Origin: an uncultured bacterium
Lineage (GTDB): Bacteria > Actinomycetota > Coriobacteriia > Coriobacteriales > Coriobacteriaceae
Assembly (NCBI GenBank): GCA_905215835.1
Contig: CAJMRR010000023.1
Span: 1 to 18,594 of the forward strand
Direction of reading: 5' to 3'
DNA length: 18,594 bases
Part shown: positions 1 through 8,309 of the stretch, one piece after another
Layout: every line of letters begins with the position of its first letter
How positions within the stretch are numbered: position 1 is the stretch's first letter
Notes under the pieces: model-generated
Database searches by the model: none
Told to the model about the DNA's origin: nothing
Seen by the model: only the letters and a program-made list of their open reading frames with translations
Made by a program: the position numbers and the translations under genes

Positions 1-127
1 CATGACCAGAAGGTCTATGCCTTGCCTTTTTCATGCCAACTTGTTCGCTCTGGACATCGCTCGCTGACGTTTGCCCAACCTGCGGTGTCATAACAATTCT
101 GTCCAGCTGTTGGCATTGCGGCATTTG
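1..127 (+). other. left-edge sequence, possible gene tail
   Basis: No gene can be recognised here. Frame 1 on the plus strand is open from the window edge to a TAA at 91-93 (about 30 codons), so this could be the C-terminal end of a gene entering from the left, but the peptide matches no family I recognise and a run of this length occurs by chance. The rest is unassigned intergenic DNA before the dispersed repeat that starts near 128. Confidence 0.15.
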
Positions 128-178
128 CCCAGATAAAACCTGCCAAAGTAAACCTGTCCCTTTTTGGCAGATTTTAGA
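128..178 (-). repeat. dispersed hairpin element, copy 1 (terminator-like)
   Basis: One of three near-identical ~50-bp elements in the window (others at 8089-8133 and 15516-15566). It contains an inverted repeat with arms at 135-147 and 163-175 (one mismatch) around the conserved loop sequence AAACCTGTCCC. The hairpin lies at the 3' end of the minus-strand aminopeptidase gene, and the stop codon of that gene (TAA, complement of 174-176) is inside the element. Read from the minus strand the stem is followed by TTTTATC, so it probably acts as a Rho-independent terminator. It may be a REP-like or MITE-like mobile palindrome; this is inference from copy number. Confidence 0.7.
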
Positions 179-1559
179 GTTCCACGCTTTCGGCGCCGTT
201 GATGGTTAGGTTTCGCTCGTAGAAGGCGGTGAGGGCGCGGATGGCGTACATCACGTCGCGCACGCCGCCGGTCTCGTAGCTCGAGTGCATGGCAAGCTGC
301 GGCAGGCCCACGTCCACGGCATGCATGCTCGCCTGCATATTCGACAGGTTGCCCAGGGTGGAACCGCCGGCCATGTCGCTCTTGTTGGCGAAAGCCTGCG
401 TTGGCACGTCGGCGTCATCGCAGATGGCCTGGAACACCGCGCGGCTAAAGGCATCGGTGCAGTAGTGCTGGTTGGCGGCTTCCTTGATGACGATGCCGCC
501 GTTGAGCACAACCTGATTGCGGGCGTCGCACTTCTCGGCGTGGTTGGGGTGCACGGCATGTGCGTTGTCGCAGCTCACGAGCATCGAGGCGGCAAGTGCG
601 CGATGGTACGACTCGTCGTCAAAGCCCAGCGATCCGTTGATGCGGCGCAGCGCATCGGCCAAGAACGTCGACATGGCGCCCTGCTTGGTCTCGGAGCCAA
701 CCTCCTCGTTATCGAAGCAGCAGAAGACCGAGACGTCGTGCGCGTTCTCGGCGCCCAAAAATGCCTGTAGCGAGGTATAGGCGCAAGCCAGGTCGTCGAG
801 CTTGGGCGTCGAGATAAACTCGTCGGCCCAGCCCCAAATGCGCGCATCCTGACGATTGACCAGGAACAGGTCGCGACCCAGGATCTGCTCGGGCTCAACG
901 TCCAGTTCGTCGGCGATCAGAGCGTCAAAATCTCCCTGCTTGAGTTCACCGGCGCTGATGAGCGGGCACAGGTCAACGGCTCGGTTGGGAGCAAAGCTCT
1001 CGTTAACGCCACGGTTCATATGGATGGCAAGGCTCGGAATAATGGCAACCTCGCGCTCGGTGGCAAGCAGGCGGCTCTCAATACGGTCGCCCTCGCGCAC
1101 CAGCACGCGGCCCGCGAGCGCCAGCGGACGGTCGAACCAGGTGTAGTCGATCATGCCGCCGTAGGCCTCGGTGTTCAGGCGCAGCGTCTCGCCCGCGCCG
1201 TCGAGCTCGGGTACGGCCTTAACCTTAAACGTCGGCGAGTCGCTGTGCGACGCCGTCAGCTGAAAATGGTAGTCGCCGGCAACGCCGTCCTCGCCCCACG
1301 TAGCAGCCAGGTCCTCGCCCACCTTAAAGGCGATAACGCTCGAGGTGTTGCGCTGCGTGTAATAACGCCCGCCCGGCTCGATGTCCCACGCCGCGTTCTC
1401 GGACAGGTAGGTAAAGCCCGCCTCGTCGAGCTCGGCCATAATGGTCGCCGCCGTATGGAACATGCTGGGGCATGCCTCGATAAAGTCGATAAGGTCGTTG
1501 GCGGCCTCGATATCATCGGCCGTCACATGCGCGCGCTCGGGCGTTTCCTGATCCGTCAT
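174..1559 (-). CDS. M18 family aspartyl aminopeptidase
   Basis: A 461-residue cytosolic zinc aminopeptidase of family M18, which removes N-terminal acidic residues (Asp, Glu) from peptides and helps recycle peptide nitrogen. The M18 metal and catalytic residues are visible in order: His105 in TASHSDSPT, Asp256 in KLDDLACA, the Glu pair 285/286 in CFDNEEVGSE, Asp331 in VSCDNAHAVHPNH, and His425 in AMHSSYETGG. Length fits the family (about 430-470). I chose the ATG at 1559 because it follows a purine-rich AAAGGGGAG site and gives a normal M18 N-terminus; an open extension to 1670 has no such site. It is divergent from the hydrolase gene at 1721. Its stop codon falls inside a dispersed hairpin repeat that probably terminates transcription. 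Confidence 0.95.
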   Translation of the reverse strand: MTDQETPERAHVTADDIEAANDLIDFIEACPSMFHTAATIMAELDEAGFTYLSENAAWDIEPGGRYYTQRNTSSVIAFKVGEDLAATWGEDGVAGDYHFQLTASHSDSPTFKVKAVPELDGAGETLRLNTEAYGGMIDYTWFDRPLALAGRVLVREGDRIESRLLATEREVAIIPSLAIHMNRGVNESFAPNRAVDLCPLISAGELKQGDFDALIADELDVEPEQILGRDLFLVNRQDARIWGWADEFISTPKLDDLACAYTSLQAFLGAENAHDVSVFCCFDNEEVGSETKQGAMSTFLADALRRINGSLGFDDESYHRALAASMLVSCDNAHAVHPNHAEKCDARNQVVLNGGIVIKEAANQHYCTDAFSRAVFQAICDDADVPTQAFANKSDMAGGSTLGNLSNMQASMHAVDVGLPQLAMHSSYETGGVRDVMYAIRALTAFYERNLTINGAESVEL

Positions 1560-1720
1560 GCTCTCCCCTTTCGCTGGGTTGATGGTCCCTTCCAGCATAC
1601 CCCGCCGCGCCAGCGCTGCACTCTTCATTCCGTGTTTAATCCCGCACCGCTCACCAAGTTGAGCCATCATGCCCGTGCACCTTTTGCGACAATTACGCTA
1701 ACAGGACGAGAGGAGCCGCC

Positions 1721-2806
1721 ATGAAGCCACGTAACATTGTCATCGCCTGCGGTGTCGCGGGAGTCGCCGTCGGCCTTGCCGCTGCCACCGGTATCGTTTA
1801 TCACAAGCAAATCAAGTCCGCCGCGTCGCTCAAGCGCTTGACCGGCTACGCGGATGGCTATGACCTGTACGCAATCGACATCGCCTACGACTACGATCTT
1901 GATCGCATCATCGCCGCTGGCGTGCGCGACGACCAGGCCTACATCGATGCCGTGGTGGCGCAGGTGCTGCCCGGTGTGCCGGTACATGTCCAGGCGCCCC
2001 AGTTTGCCTGCAGCGCTTTTGTCGCCGTAGATGCCGAAGGCCGCGTGCGCACCGGTCGCAATTACGACTTTAAGGACGACACCTCGGCGCTGCTGGTGCG
2101 CAATCACCCACGCAACGGCTATGCCTCCATCGGGTTTGCTGCCCTTAACAACCTGGGCGATAACACTCCGTTTGACTCCGTCGGCGGACGCGCCGCCGCA
2201 CTCATGGGCCCGTTTGCCCAGCTCGACGGTGTTAACGAATGCGGCGTGTCCATTGCCGTACTCACTCTGGATTCCAAGCCCTGTGACCAGGACACGCAAC
2301 GCCCCGTCATCAATACCTCGCTCGCCATCCGTCTGGTGCTCGACCGTGCCGCCACCACGCAAGAAGCTGTCGACCTGCTTTCCGCCCACGACATGCACGC
2401 CATGGCAGGACGCGATTACCACTTCTTTATCAACGACGCCGCCGGTGACGCGCGCGTAGTAGAGTGGGACCCGCGCGATCCGGACCGCGCTTTCAAAGCG
2501 ACTCCTGTACGCCAGGTTACGAACTTCTACGCCTGCTATGGCGACGAAGTGCTACCCAACCAAAAGAATGGCGAGCTGGGCCATGGTAAAGAGCGCGCCG
2601 TTGCAATCGCCGATGTCCTTGATACCCATGTCGGTGCCCAGGACGAAACGATTGTCTGGGAAGCCCTGCGTGCCGCAGCGCAAGAGCCCAATCCGGAAGA
2701 CATCACCAGCAATACGCAATGGTCGGTCGTCTTTGACAATACCGAACCCGCCGCCGCCATTACGCTGCGCCGCCACTGGGGCGACGTCGACGCCTTCGCA
2801 CTGTAA
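1721..2806 (+). CDS. choloylglycine hydrolase-like Ntn amidase, membrane-anchored
   Basis: A 361-residue N-terminal-nucleophile hydrolase of the choloylglycine hydrolase / penicillin V acylase / linear amide C-N hydrolase group. The likely nucleophile is Cys97 in FACSAF, followed by TGRNYDF with Arg113 and Asp116. The spacing Cys+16 = Arg and Cys+19 = Asp is the same as Cys2, Arg18 and Asp21 in bile salt hydrolases. DGVNECGVS (Asn172) and FFINDAAGD (Asn238) fit other conserved segments. Unlike classic cytosolic bile salt hydrolases, about 95 residues precede the cysteine, starting with a hydrophobic segment at 6-26 that looks like a signal anchor. The protein is therefore probably outside the membrane and must be processed before Cys97 to be active. 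The start has a good GAGAGGAG site. Substrate (bile salt, acyl amide, beta-lactam side chain, acyl-homoserine lactone) cannot be decided from sequence. Confidence 0.85.
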   Translation: MKPRNIVIACGVAGVAVGLAAATGIVYHKQIKSAASLKRLTGYADGYDLYAIDIAYDYDLDRIIAAGVRDDQAYIDAVVAQVLPGVPVHVQAPQFACSAFVAVDAEGRVRTGRNYDFKDDTSALLVRNHPRNGYASIGFAALNNLGDNTPFDSVGGRAAALMGPFAQLDGVNECGVSIAVLTLDSKPCDQDTQRPVINTSLAIRLVLDRAATTQEAVDLLSAHDMHAMAGRDYHFFINDAAGDARVVEWDPRDPDRAFKATPVRQVTNFYACYGDEVLPNQKNGELGHGKERAVAIADVLDTHVGAQDETIVWEALRAAAQEPNPEDITSNTQWSVVFDNTEPAAAITLRRHWGDVDAFAL

Positions 2807-2872
2807 GGAGCCAGGCCCGTCGACCTTACGTTCCCTGACGTTGCTTACATTTCCATACGCTTGAGCTAACAC

Positions 2873-2907
2873 GTTTACCCCCGTATCAACAGTGTGCGGG
2901 GGTAAAC
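2873..2907 (+). terminator. perfect inverted repeat between hydrolase and pfkA
   Basis: Two perfect 11-bp arms (GTTTACCCCCG at 2873-2883 and its complement at 2897-2907) flank a 13-nt loop, 66 nt after the hydrolase stop. No strong T-run follows, so it may be a weak terminator for the hydrolase or an operator overlapping the -35 region of the pfkA promoter, since the putative -10 lies only 10 nt downstream. Confidence 0.5.
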
Positions 2908-2916
2908 TTATGCGCA

Positions 2917-2925
2917 TGTTATAAC
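2917..2925 (+). promoter_or_regulatory. extended -10 element, pfkA promoter
   Basis: TGTTATAAC at this position matches an extended -10 (TGn plus TATAAC). It lies 20 nt before the pfkA start codon and just after the inverted repeat, which occupies where a -35 would be. Predicted transcription start is near 2931, giving a very short leader that holds only the GGAAGGA ribosome site. Confidence 0.4.
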
Positions 2926-2944
2926 TTGCCCGGAAGGATTCATC

Positions 2945-4024
2945 ATGCTCAGGATCGGTCTTCTTACCAGTGGCGGCGACTGCCAGGCGCTCAACGCCAC
3001 CATGCGCGGCATCGTCAAAACGCTTATGACCAATAGCGAAGAGCCTATCGAGATTTATGGCTTTGAGGACGGCTATCAGGGCCTTATCTACAGCAGGTTC
3101 CGCGTCATGACGCCCGCCGATTTTAGCGGCATCCTCACCCGCGGCGGCACCATCCTGGGCACGAGCCGCACACCGTTCAAGCGTCTGGATACCCCCGAGG
3201 CCGATGGTGTCGAGAAGGTGCCGGCGATGGTCCACACCTATCATAAGCTGCAGCTCGACTGCCTGTTTATGCTGGGCGGTAACGGCTCCACCAAGACCGC
3301 CAACCGCCTGCGCGAAGAGGGCCTCAACGTTATCGCGCTGCCCAAGACCATCGATAACGACACCTGGGGCACCGAGCTGACGTTTGGCTTTGCGAGCGCC
3401 ATCGACGTCGCCACCAAGTGCATCGACGACATCCACACTACCGCCTCGAGTCACGGCCGCGTGTTTGTTATCGAGATCATGGGCCACAAGGTTGGCTGGA
3501 TCCCGCTGTACGCCGGCGTCGCGGGCGGCGCGGATGTCATCTTGATTCCCGAGATTCCCTACGACATGGACCAGGTCATCAAGACCATTGAGCATCGCAT
3601 GGAAACCGGCAGCCGCTTTACCATCGTGGCCGTCGCCGAGGGCGCTATCTCCAAGGAGGACGCGGCACTGTCCAAGAAGGAGTACAAGAAGAAGCTCGCC
3701 GAGCGCACGAGCCCGTCGATTGTCTACGACATCGCCAAGGAGATTGAGGCCAAGACCGGTCGCGAGACCCGCGTCGCCATCCCCGGTCACACGCAGCGCG
3801 GCGGCCAGCCCGACGCCCAGGACCGCATCTTTGCGACCCAGTGCGGCGTCGAGGCCGCGCTTGGCTGCCTGCGCGGCGAGTTTGGCTACATGATTGCCCT
3901 GCGCGACGGCAAGATGTGCCACATGCCGCTCGAGGATGTCGCCGGCAAGCTCAAGTATGTCGACCCCCAGAGCGATCTGGTGCGTGAGGCCAAGGCGTTG
4001 GGCATCAGCTTCGGCGACGAATAG
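2945..4024 (+). CDS. pfkA: 6-phosphofructokinase (PfkA family, atypical)
   Basis: A 359-residue cytosolic phosphofructokinase that phosphorylates fructose 6-phosphate to fructose 1,6-bisphosphate, the committing step of glycolysis. Visible motifs are TSGGDCQALN (residues 8-17), GGNGST (111-116), PKTIDND (133-139, catalytic Asp137), IMGHKVGW (178-185), and PGHTQRGG near residue 280. Phosphoryl-donor specificity is unclear: the Gly after GGN (Gly114, E. coli position 104) is typical of ATP enzymes, but Lys134 (E. coli position 124) is typical of PPi enzymes. This mixed Gly/Lys pattern is known in actinobacterial ATP-dependent group III enzymes. Asn113 replaces the usual Mg-binding Asp of GGDGS, which is unusual. 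The start codon follows GGAAGGA with good spacing. The gene is monocistronic and convergent with the ABC transporter operon. Confidence 0.93.
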   Translation: MLRIGLLTSGGDCQALNATMRGIVKTLMTNSEEPIEIYGFEDGYQGLIYSRFRVMTPADFSGILTRGGTILGTSRTPFKRLDTPEADGVEKVPAMVHTYHKLQLDCLFMLGGNGSTKTANRLREEGLNVIALPKTIDNDTWGTELTFGFASAIDVATKCIDDIHTTASSHGRVFVIEIMGHKVGWIPLYAGVAGGADVILIPEIPYDMDQVIKTIEHRMETGSRFTIVAVAEGAISKEDAALSKKEYKKKLAERTSPSIVYDIAKEIEAKTGRETRVAIPGHTQRGGQPDAQDRIFATQCGVEAALGCLRGEFGYMIALRDGKMCHMPLEDVAGKLKYVDPQSDLVREAKALGISFGDE

Positions 4025-4047
4025 CCTCGGCTGGAACTGCTCTCATC

Positions 4048-4168
4048 GGAGGCCCCAGGGCTTACCTCCCAAATCGTCCTCGGACATGTCAGGATCCCGC
4101 CGTGCGCTTCGCGCGGCGGGATCCTTCCGTCCTGCGGAAAGATTTGGGAGGTAAGCCCTGGGGCCTCC
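4048..4168. repeat. 121-bp palindrome with perfect 28-bp arms
   Basis: The arms at 4048-4075 and 4141-4168 are exact reverse complements over 28 bp. Inside them is a second hairpin with 12-bp perfect arms at 4091-4102 and 4114-4125 that begin and end with GGATCC. It starts 23 nt after the pfkA stop and probably terminates pfkA transcription, but the perfect long arms are more than a terminator needs and suggest a mobile palindromic (REP/MITE-like) element. No T-run follows the outer stem. Confidence 0.8.
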
Positions 4169-4208
4169 TGCGGTAACTAAGGAGGCCATGGCTATTCGTC
4201 TTCTTGCT

Positions 4209-4440
4209 GCGGGTGCCTGGGGTAGGATGCGGCGTGCATTTTTGGGAGTATTCAGCAGCCGAGGGTGCCTGCATACTGGATTTTGGGCGAAAGGCAGGCA
4301 CCATGAGCCGCATCCTGTAAAAAAACGAGCGGCTCTAGAGGCGTTGGGACTCAGAATCGGGGCTTTCAGCGCGGTTTTGTGCACCCGCCCCCGCGCCCGC
4401 GGACCCCGGGACGCTGAATACTCCGGAATTTGCACGGCGC
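4209..4440. repeat. nested inverted repeats in a gene-free gap
   Basis: Within the 540-bp gap between convergent genes, several inverted pairs nest or overlap: AGGATGCGGC at 4224-4233 with its complement at 4307-4316; GGTGCCTGC at 4264-4272 with 4294-4302; GGAGTATTCAGC at 4245-4256 with 4413-4424. GAGCCGC near 4305 can also pair with GCGGCTC near 4329, so two structures compete for the same bases. A plus-strand ATG at 4188 has a good AAGGAGG site, but the frame runs antisense through the permease gene and is not convincing. No gene is called here. Confidence 0.55.
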
Positions 4441-4461
4441 CCCCTGGGGTACCTGTGGGCA

Positions 4462-4505
4462 AAAAGCAACCGCCCCGTCAAAGTATGCATTTGGCGGAGC
4501 GGTTT
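4462..4505 (-). terminator. Rho-independent terminator of ABC operon
   Basis: Read on the minus strand, a 15-bp stem with one wobble and one mismatch (arms about 4491-4505 and 4468-4482) is followed by GCTTTTTGC. It lies about 60 nt downstream of the permease stop codon and fits an intrinsic terminator for the two-gene exporter operon. Confidence 0.7.
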
Positions 4506-4565
4506 ATGCAAAAATACTGCTGCGGGCGCGTCGGCAGCTCGCTAGAACTTGAATCCCAGGACAGG

Positions 4566-7331
4566 TTACTCGGCGCTCTTGAGGGCGCCGACCATGTCGA
4601 TCTTGTTGAGGGTACGATTGGTGGCGAGGTTGACGATAAACGTAAAGCCAAAGGCCAGCAGCACGGCGAGCACGTAGCTCAGTGGCTCGACCTCGACGTC
4701 AAAGTACAGCGACGGCATCTGCAAAATGTAGGTAAAGCTCTCGGCCAGCAAGCCGCCCAGCGGCACGCCCAGCGCAGCGCCGATCGCCGTGAGGATCAAC
4801 GTCTCCTTGTTGACGTAGTGGTGCACCTCGCCACGGCGGAAGCCCAGCACCTTGATGGTCGCCAGCTCGCGCTCGCGCTCGGAGATATTCGTGTTGGACA
4901 GCGTAAACACCACCACAAACGATAGGCACGCCGCCATAAAGGTCACGAGCACCACGACGGAATTGATGATAGTGAAGTTCGCCTCGAAGTTCTGCCAATG
5001 TTCAGCCGTGCTCGAGATGGTGAGCCAACCGTCGCTCTTAAGCTTCTTGCTAAACGCAATCTGATCGGCCGACGAGCCCTTAAGCAGCACAAAGACGCCG
5101 TTAAGGCGCGCGCTTCGACCGAACGCGCGCTCATAGGTGCCCTGCGTCATGTAAAGCGTGTTGCCCAGATAGTTGAGCGAAATGTCGCTGACTTTGACCT
5201 TGGCTACGTTGAGCGACGAATCCTGGACGTGTGCCGTATCGCCCGGTTGAATCCCCAGTACCAGCTGTGAACTCTTGCTCAGATACACATCTCCGTCGCG
5301 CAAAGATAGAGGCTCTTTGGACTCATCCTCGAGACGCACGTAGTCGTCCAGGTCGTTCGTGCGGTCATCGGGCACCACGATCAGCTGCACGGTCTCGCTC
5401 TTGCCGCCAAATGTAAAGGTGACGTTGTCGGTCATAATCGGCAGCGTCGAAGTCACGGTCACGTCGGAATCCTTGGCTGCGCTTCGCTCGTCGAGCGCCG
5501 CGCACGTCTGCGAAAAATCGTCGGGATTGGCAACCGCCAGCAGGTCATAGCGCGTGATATGCCCGTACTGCTTGGGCGAAAGCGCGACCGACGTATCACG
5601 AATGCCCATGCCGCAAATCACAAGCGCCGTACAGCCCGCGATGCCAAAGATGGTCATAAAGGCGCGCTTTTTGTAGCGGAACAGGTTACGTGCTGCCACC
5701 TTGTTCAAAAAGCCCATGCGGCGCCAGATAAAGCCGATGCGCTCGAGCAAGATACGCGAGCCGGCGCGCGGGGCCTTGGGGCGCATGAGCGAGGCTGGGG
5801 TCTCGGCCATCTCGTGGCGGCAGGCAATAATCGTGGCGCCCACCACGCCCACGGCAAACAGCGCCACCGACACGAGCGACGACACGATATCGTACGAAAG
5901 CAGCATCTGGGGCAGCGAGTACATGTCGTCGAACACCGTAAACAGGAACAGCGGCAGGCCCACAAATCCGATGATATTGCCGAGCACGCCGCCGATCAGG
6001 CACGCCCACAGCGCATAGTCCACGTATTTGGACAGGATGCGCTCGCGCGAGTAGCCGAGCGCCTTGTACAGGCCAATGAGCGTGCGCTCCTCCTCGACCA
6101 TACGCGTGGCGGTAGTGAGGCTGATGAGCACGGCGACGATAAAGAAGATGAAAGGGAACACCGTGGCGATGGCTTCAATTGACGAGCTATCGCTCTCCAC
6201 GCTCGAGTAACTTGCGATATTGCCGCGGTCCTGGATGTACCAGGTGCATTCGCCCAGGTCAGAGAGCTCGGCGCGGGCATCGGCAAACTGCTGGTCGGCG
6301 GCGGCGCGACGCTGGTCCAGGTCGGCCTGCGCTTGCACGCGCTCCTCACTGCCCTCTGCCATGCGGTTGATGTTGCCCTGTTCAATCCCAAAGAGCATAT
6401 TCGCCTGGCGCTCAGCCGCATCTAAGCTTGCCGGCGTGTCGACTGTCAGCTCCTTAGCGCGCGCCTTCTCACGCTCCTCGCGGATCTTCTCGATATTGTC
6501 CTTGACCTTGTTGATCTTTGCCGCGTAGGCATCGGAATAGGAGTTGAGGCTCTTGGCTCCCTCGACGATCACGTGGGCCGCGGAGTAGGAAGAAGATGTC
6601 GCGGCGTCCTCGCTCACATAGAACTTATAGTCCGCCGCCGAAGCAGCGCGAAAGGCGTTGACTGTCGAGTCGGAGCTCACATCAGTGGGATCGAGGACCT
6701 CGGCCGTAATGGTGTAATCGCCCGCGGCAAACTGATCCTTGGCGCTTTGGTTCGATGAACTTGCGTCATTGGCGGCAAAACTCACTGTATCGCCGAGCTT
6801 TTTGCCCGAAGCCTTCAGGAACTTCGAAGTCACCGCGACCTCATCGGCGCTCTCGGGCAAATCGCCGTTCACGAGCACCGGCTGATCGATGTTCTCCTTG
6901 GAGAGACTTTGCACGACCACTCGCTCGCGCGTTGTGCCCACGGCGGTGTAGGCGGTCTCGGTGTAGATACCCTCAGCCGTCTCGACGCCGTCGACCTCTT
7001 GGATAGCCGCAAGATCGTCGCGTGTAAGGCCATAGGTCGACTGCACGTTAATGTCATAGACATTCTGCTGGTCAAAATACGCGTCGACCGAATCGCACAG
7101 ATCCTCGCAGCCCGCCTTAAGGCCGCACATCACACTCACGCCGAGAGCGGTGATAACCACGATGGACAAAAAGCGCTTAAGACTGCCCCGAATCGTGCGG
7201 TAGATGCCACGGCGAAAAACCGTCGGCACCATATCGTTTGAGCTTTGGGCAGTGCGGTAGGTCGTAAAATCCTGCTCGCGCTCCGTGTTCCGCGCGTCGC
7301 GGCGTTGGCTGTTTTGGCGGTCCTGATCCAT
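4566..7331 (-). CDS. FtsX/MacB-like ABC transporter permease
   Basis: A 921-residue membrane permease with two FtsX-type domains, the partner of the ATPase encoded just upstream. From the N-terminus it has a charged cytosolic tail of about 50 residues, a first membrane helix (IVVITALGVSVMCG), a large outside domain with a Lys/Glu/Ala-rich coiled-coil stretch, an FtsX block with three helices and the typical RMVEEERTLIGLYKALGY coupling motif, a second outside domain, and a C-terminal FtsX block with SERERELATIKVLGFRRGEV. This layout is common in Actinobacteria and Firmicutes exporters that move lipids, peptides or antibiotics; the substrate is unknown. The start is uncertain: ATG at 7331 lies just after the ATPase stop, while an in-frame GTG at 7343 would overlap the ATPase gene. 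Both imply translational coupling. Confidence 0.92.
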   Translation of the reverse strand: MDQDRQNSQRRDARNTEREQDFTTYRTAQSSNDMVPTVFRRGIYRTIRGSLKRFLSIVVITALGVSVMCGLKAGCEDLCDSVDAYFDQQNVYDINVQSTYGLTRDDLAAIQEVDGVETAEGIYTETAYTAVGTTRERVVVQSLSKENIDQPVLVNGDLPESADEVAVTSKFLKASGKKLGDTVSFAANDASSSNQSAKDQFAAGDYTITAEVLDPTDVSSDSTVNAFRAASAADYKFYVSEDAATSSSYSAAHVIVEGAKSLNSYSDAYAAKINKVKDNIEKIREEREKARAKELTVDTPASLDAAERQANMLFGIEQGNINRMAEGSEERVQAQADLDQRRAAADQQFADARAELSDLGECTWYIQDRGNIASYSSVESDSSSIEAIATVFPFIFFIVAVLISLTTATRMVEEERTLIGLYKALGYSRERILSKYVDYALWACLIGGVLGNIIGFVGLPLFLFTVFDDMYSLPQMLLSYDIVSSLVSVALFAVGVVGATIIACRHEMAETPASLMRPKAPRAGSRILLERIGFIWRRMGFLNKVAARNLFRYKKRAFMTIFGIAGCTALVICGMGIRDTSVALSPKQYGHITRYDLLAVANPDDFSQTCAALDERSAAKDSDVTVTSTLPIMTDNVTFTFGGKSETVQLIVVPDDRTNDLDDYVRLEDESKEPLSLRDGDVYLSKSSQLVLGIQPGDTAHVQDSSLNVAKVKVSDISLNYLGNTLYMTQGTYERAFGRSARLNGVFVLLKGSSADQIAFSKKLKSDGWLTISSTAEHWQNFEANFTIINSVVVLVTFMAACLSFVVVFTLSNTNISERERELATIKVLGFRRGEVHHYVNKETLILTAIGAALGVPLGGLLAESFTYILQMPSLYFDVEVEPLSYVLAVLLAFGFTFIVNLATNRTLNKIDMVGALKSAE

Positions 7332-7336
7332 GGGCG

Positions 7337-8038
<702 letters not shown>

Positions 8039-8071
8039 CGATTGGTTCCCATCTGGTCGGATAACTCTCTA

Positions 8072-8077
8072 GTATTA
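8072..8077 (-). promoter_or_regulatory. putative -10 of ABC operon
   Basis: TAATAC on the minus strand, about 34 nt upstream of the ATPase start codon, is the best -10 candidate. A poor TTTTTG at 16-bp spacing could serve as -35 and would lie inside the dispersed hairpin element at 8089-8133. Confidence 0.25.
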
Positions 8078-8088
8078 CCCATTTCCCA

Positions 8089-8133
8089 CCTACCAAAAAG
8101 GGACAGGTTTATTTTGGCGGGTTTTATATGGGG
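8089..8133 (+). repeat. dispersed hairpin element, copy 2 (inverted orientation)
   Basis: This is the reverse complement of the elements at 128-178 and 15516-15566, diverged at its ends but keeping the core GGGACAGGTTTATTTTGG. Unlike the other copies it is not at a gene end: it lies between the divergent ABC operon and GyrI-like gene, next to the ABC promoter region. Its stem is weaker than in the other copies. Confidence 0.65.
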
Positions 8134-8239
8134 AAATGGAAGCTATAGATGAGACGCCGGGGAGGCAGAGAAATCATCGATTGGGTCAGGCCGACCGCCA
8201 AACACAACGCACGCATCTCAATCTGTCAGCCAAATCATT

Positions 8240-8253
8240 CGAACAGCTGTTCG
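8240..8253. promoter_or_regulatory. LexA (SOS) box
   Basis: CGAACAGCTGTTCG is a perfect 14-bp palindrome that matches the Gram-positive and actinobacterial LexA operator CGAAC-N4-GTTCG exactly. It covers the -35 region of the only good promoter candidate upstream of the GyrI-like gene, so bound LexA would block transcription until DNA damage triggers LexA cleavage. Confidence 0.8.
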
Positions 8254-8257
8254 TTTC

Positions 8258-8268
8258 TATGATATGAT
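8258..8268 (+). promoter_or_regulatory. -10 region of GyrI-like gene
   Basis: Two overlapping TATGAT hexamers (8258-8263 and 8263-8268) follow directly after the LexA box. With 17-bp spacing from the second, the -35 falls at 8240-8245, within the LexA box (CGAACA, weak match). The leader to the start codon is about 35 nt. Confidence 0.5.
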
Positions 8269-8309
8269 TCGGCTATCTAAGCAGGCCAATACGCAGAAAG
8301 GCGGCCAAC

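Noticed and set aside
1..93. C-terminal end of a gene entering from the left
   Set aside because: Thirty open codons to a stop are too few, and the peptide is not recognisable; kept only as a low-confidence note.
2552..3922. Minus-strand open frame of 456 codons opposite pfkA
   Set aside because: A shadow of a GC-rich coding strand: pfkA is clearly real on the plus strand, and this peptide has no recognisable domain or ribosome site.
4188..4925. Plus-strand open frame of 245 codons with a good AAGGAGG site before ATG 4188
   Set aside because: Most of it runs antisense through the permease gene and terminator, the peptide resembles no family, and its start lies in palindromic DNA.
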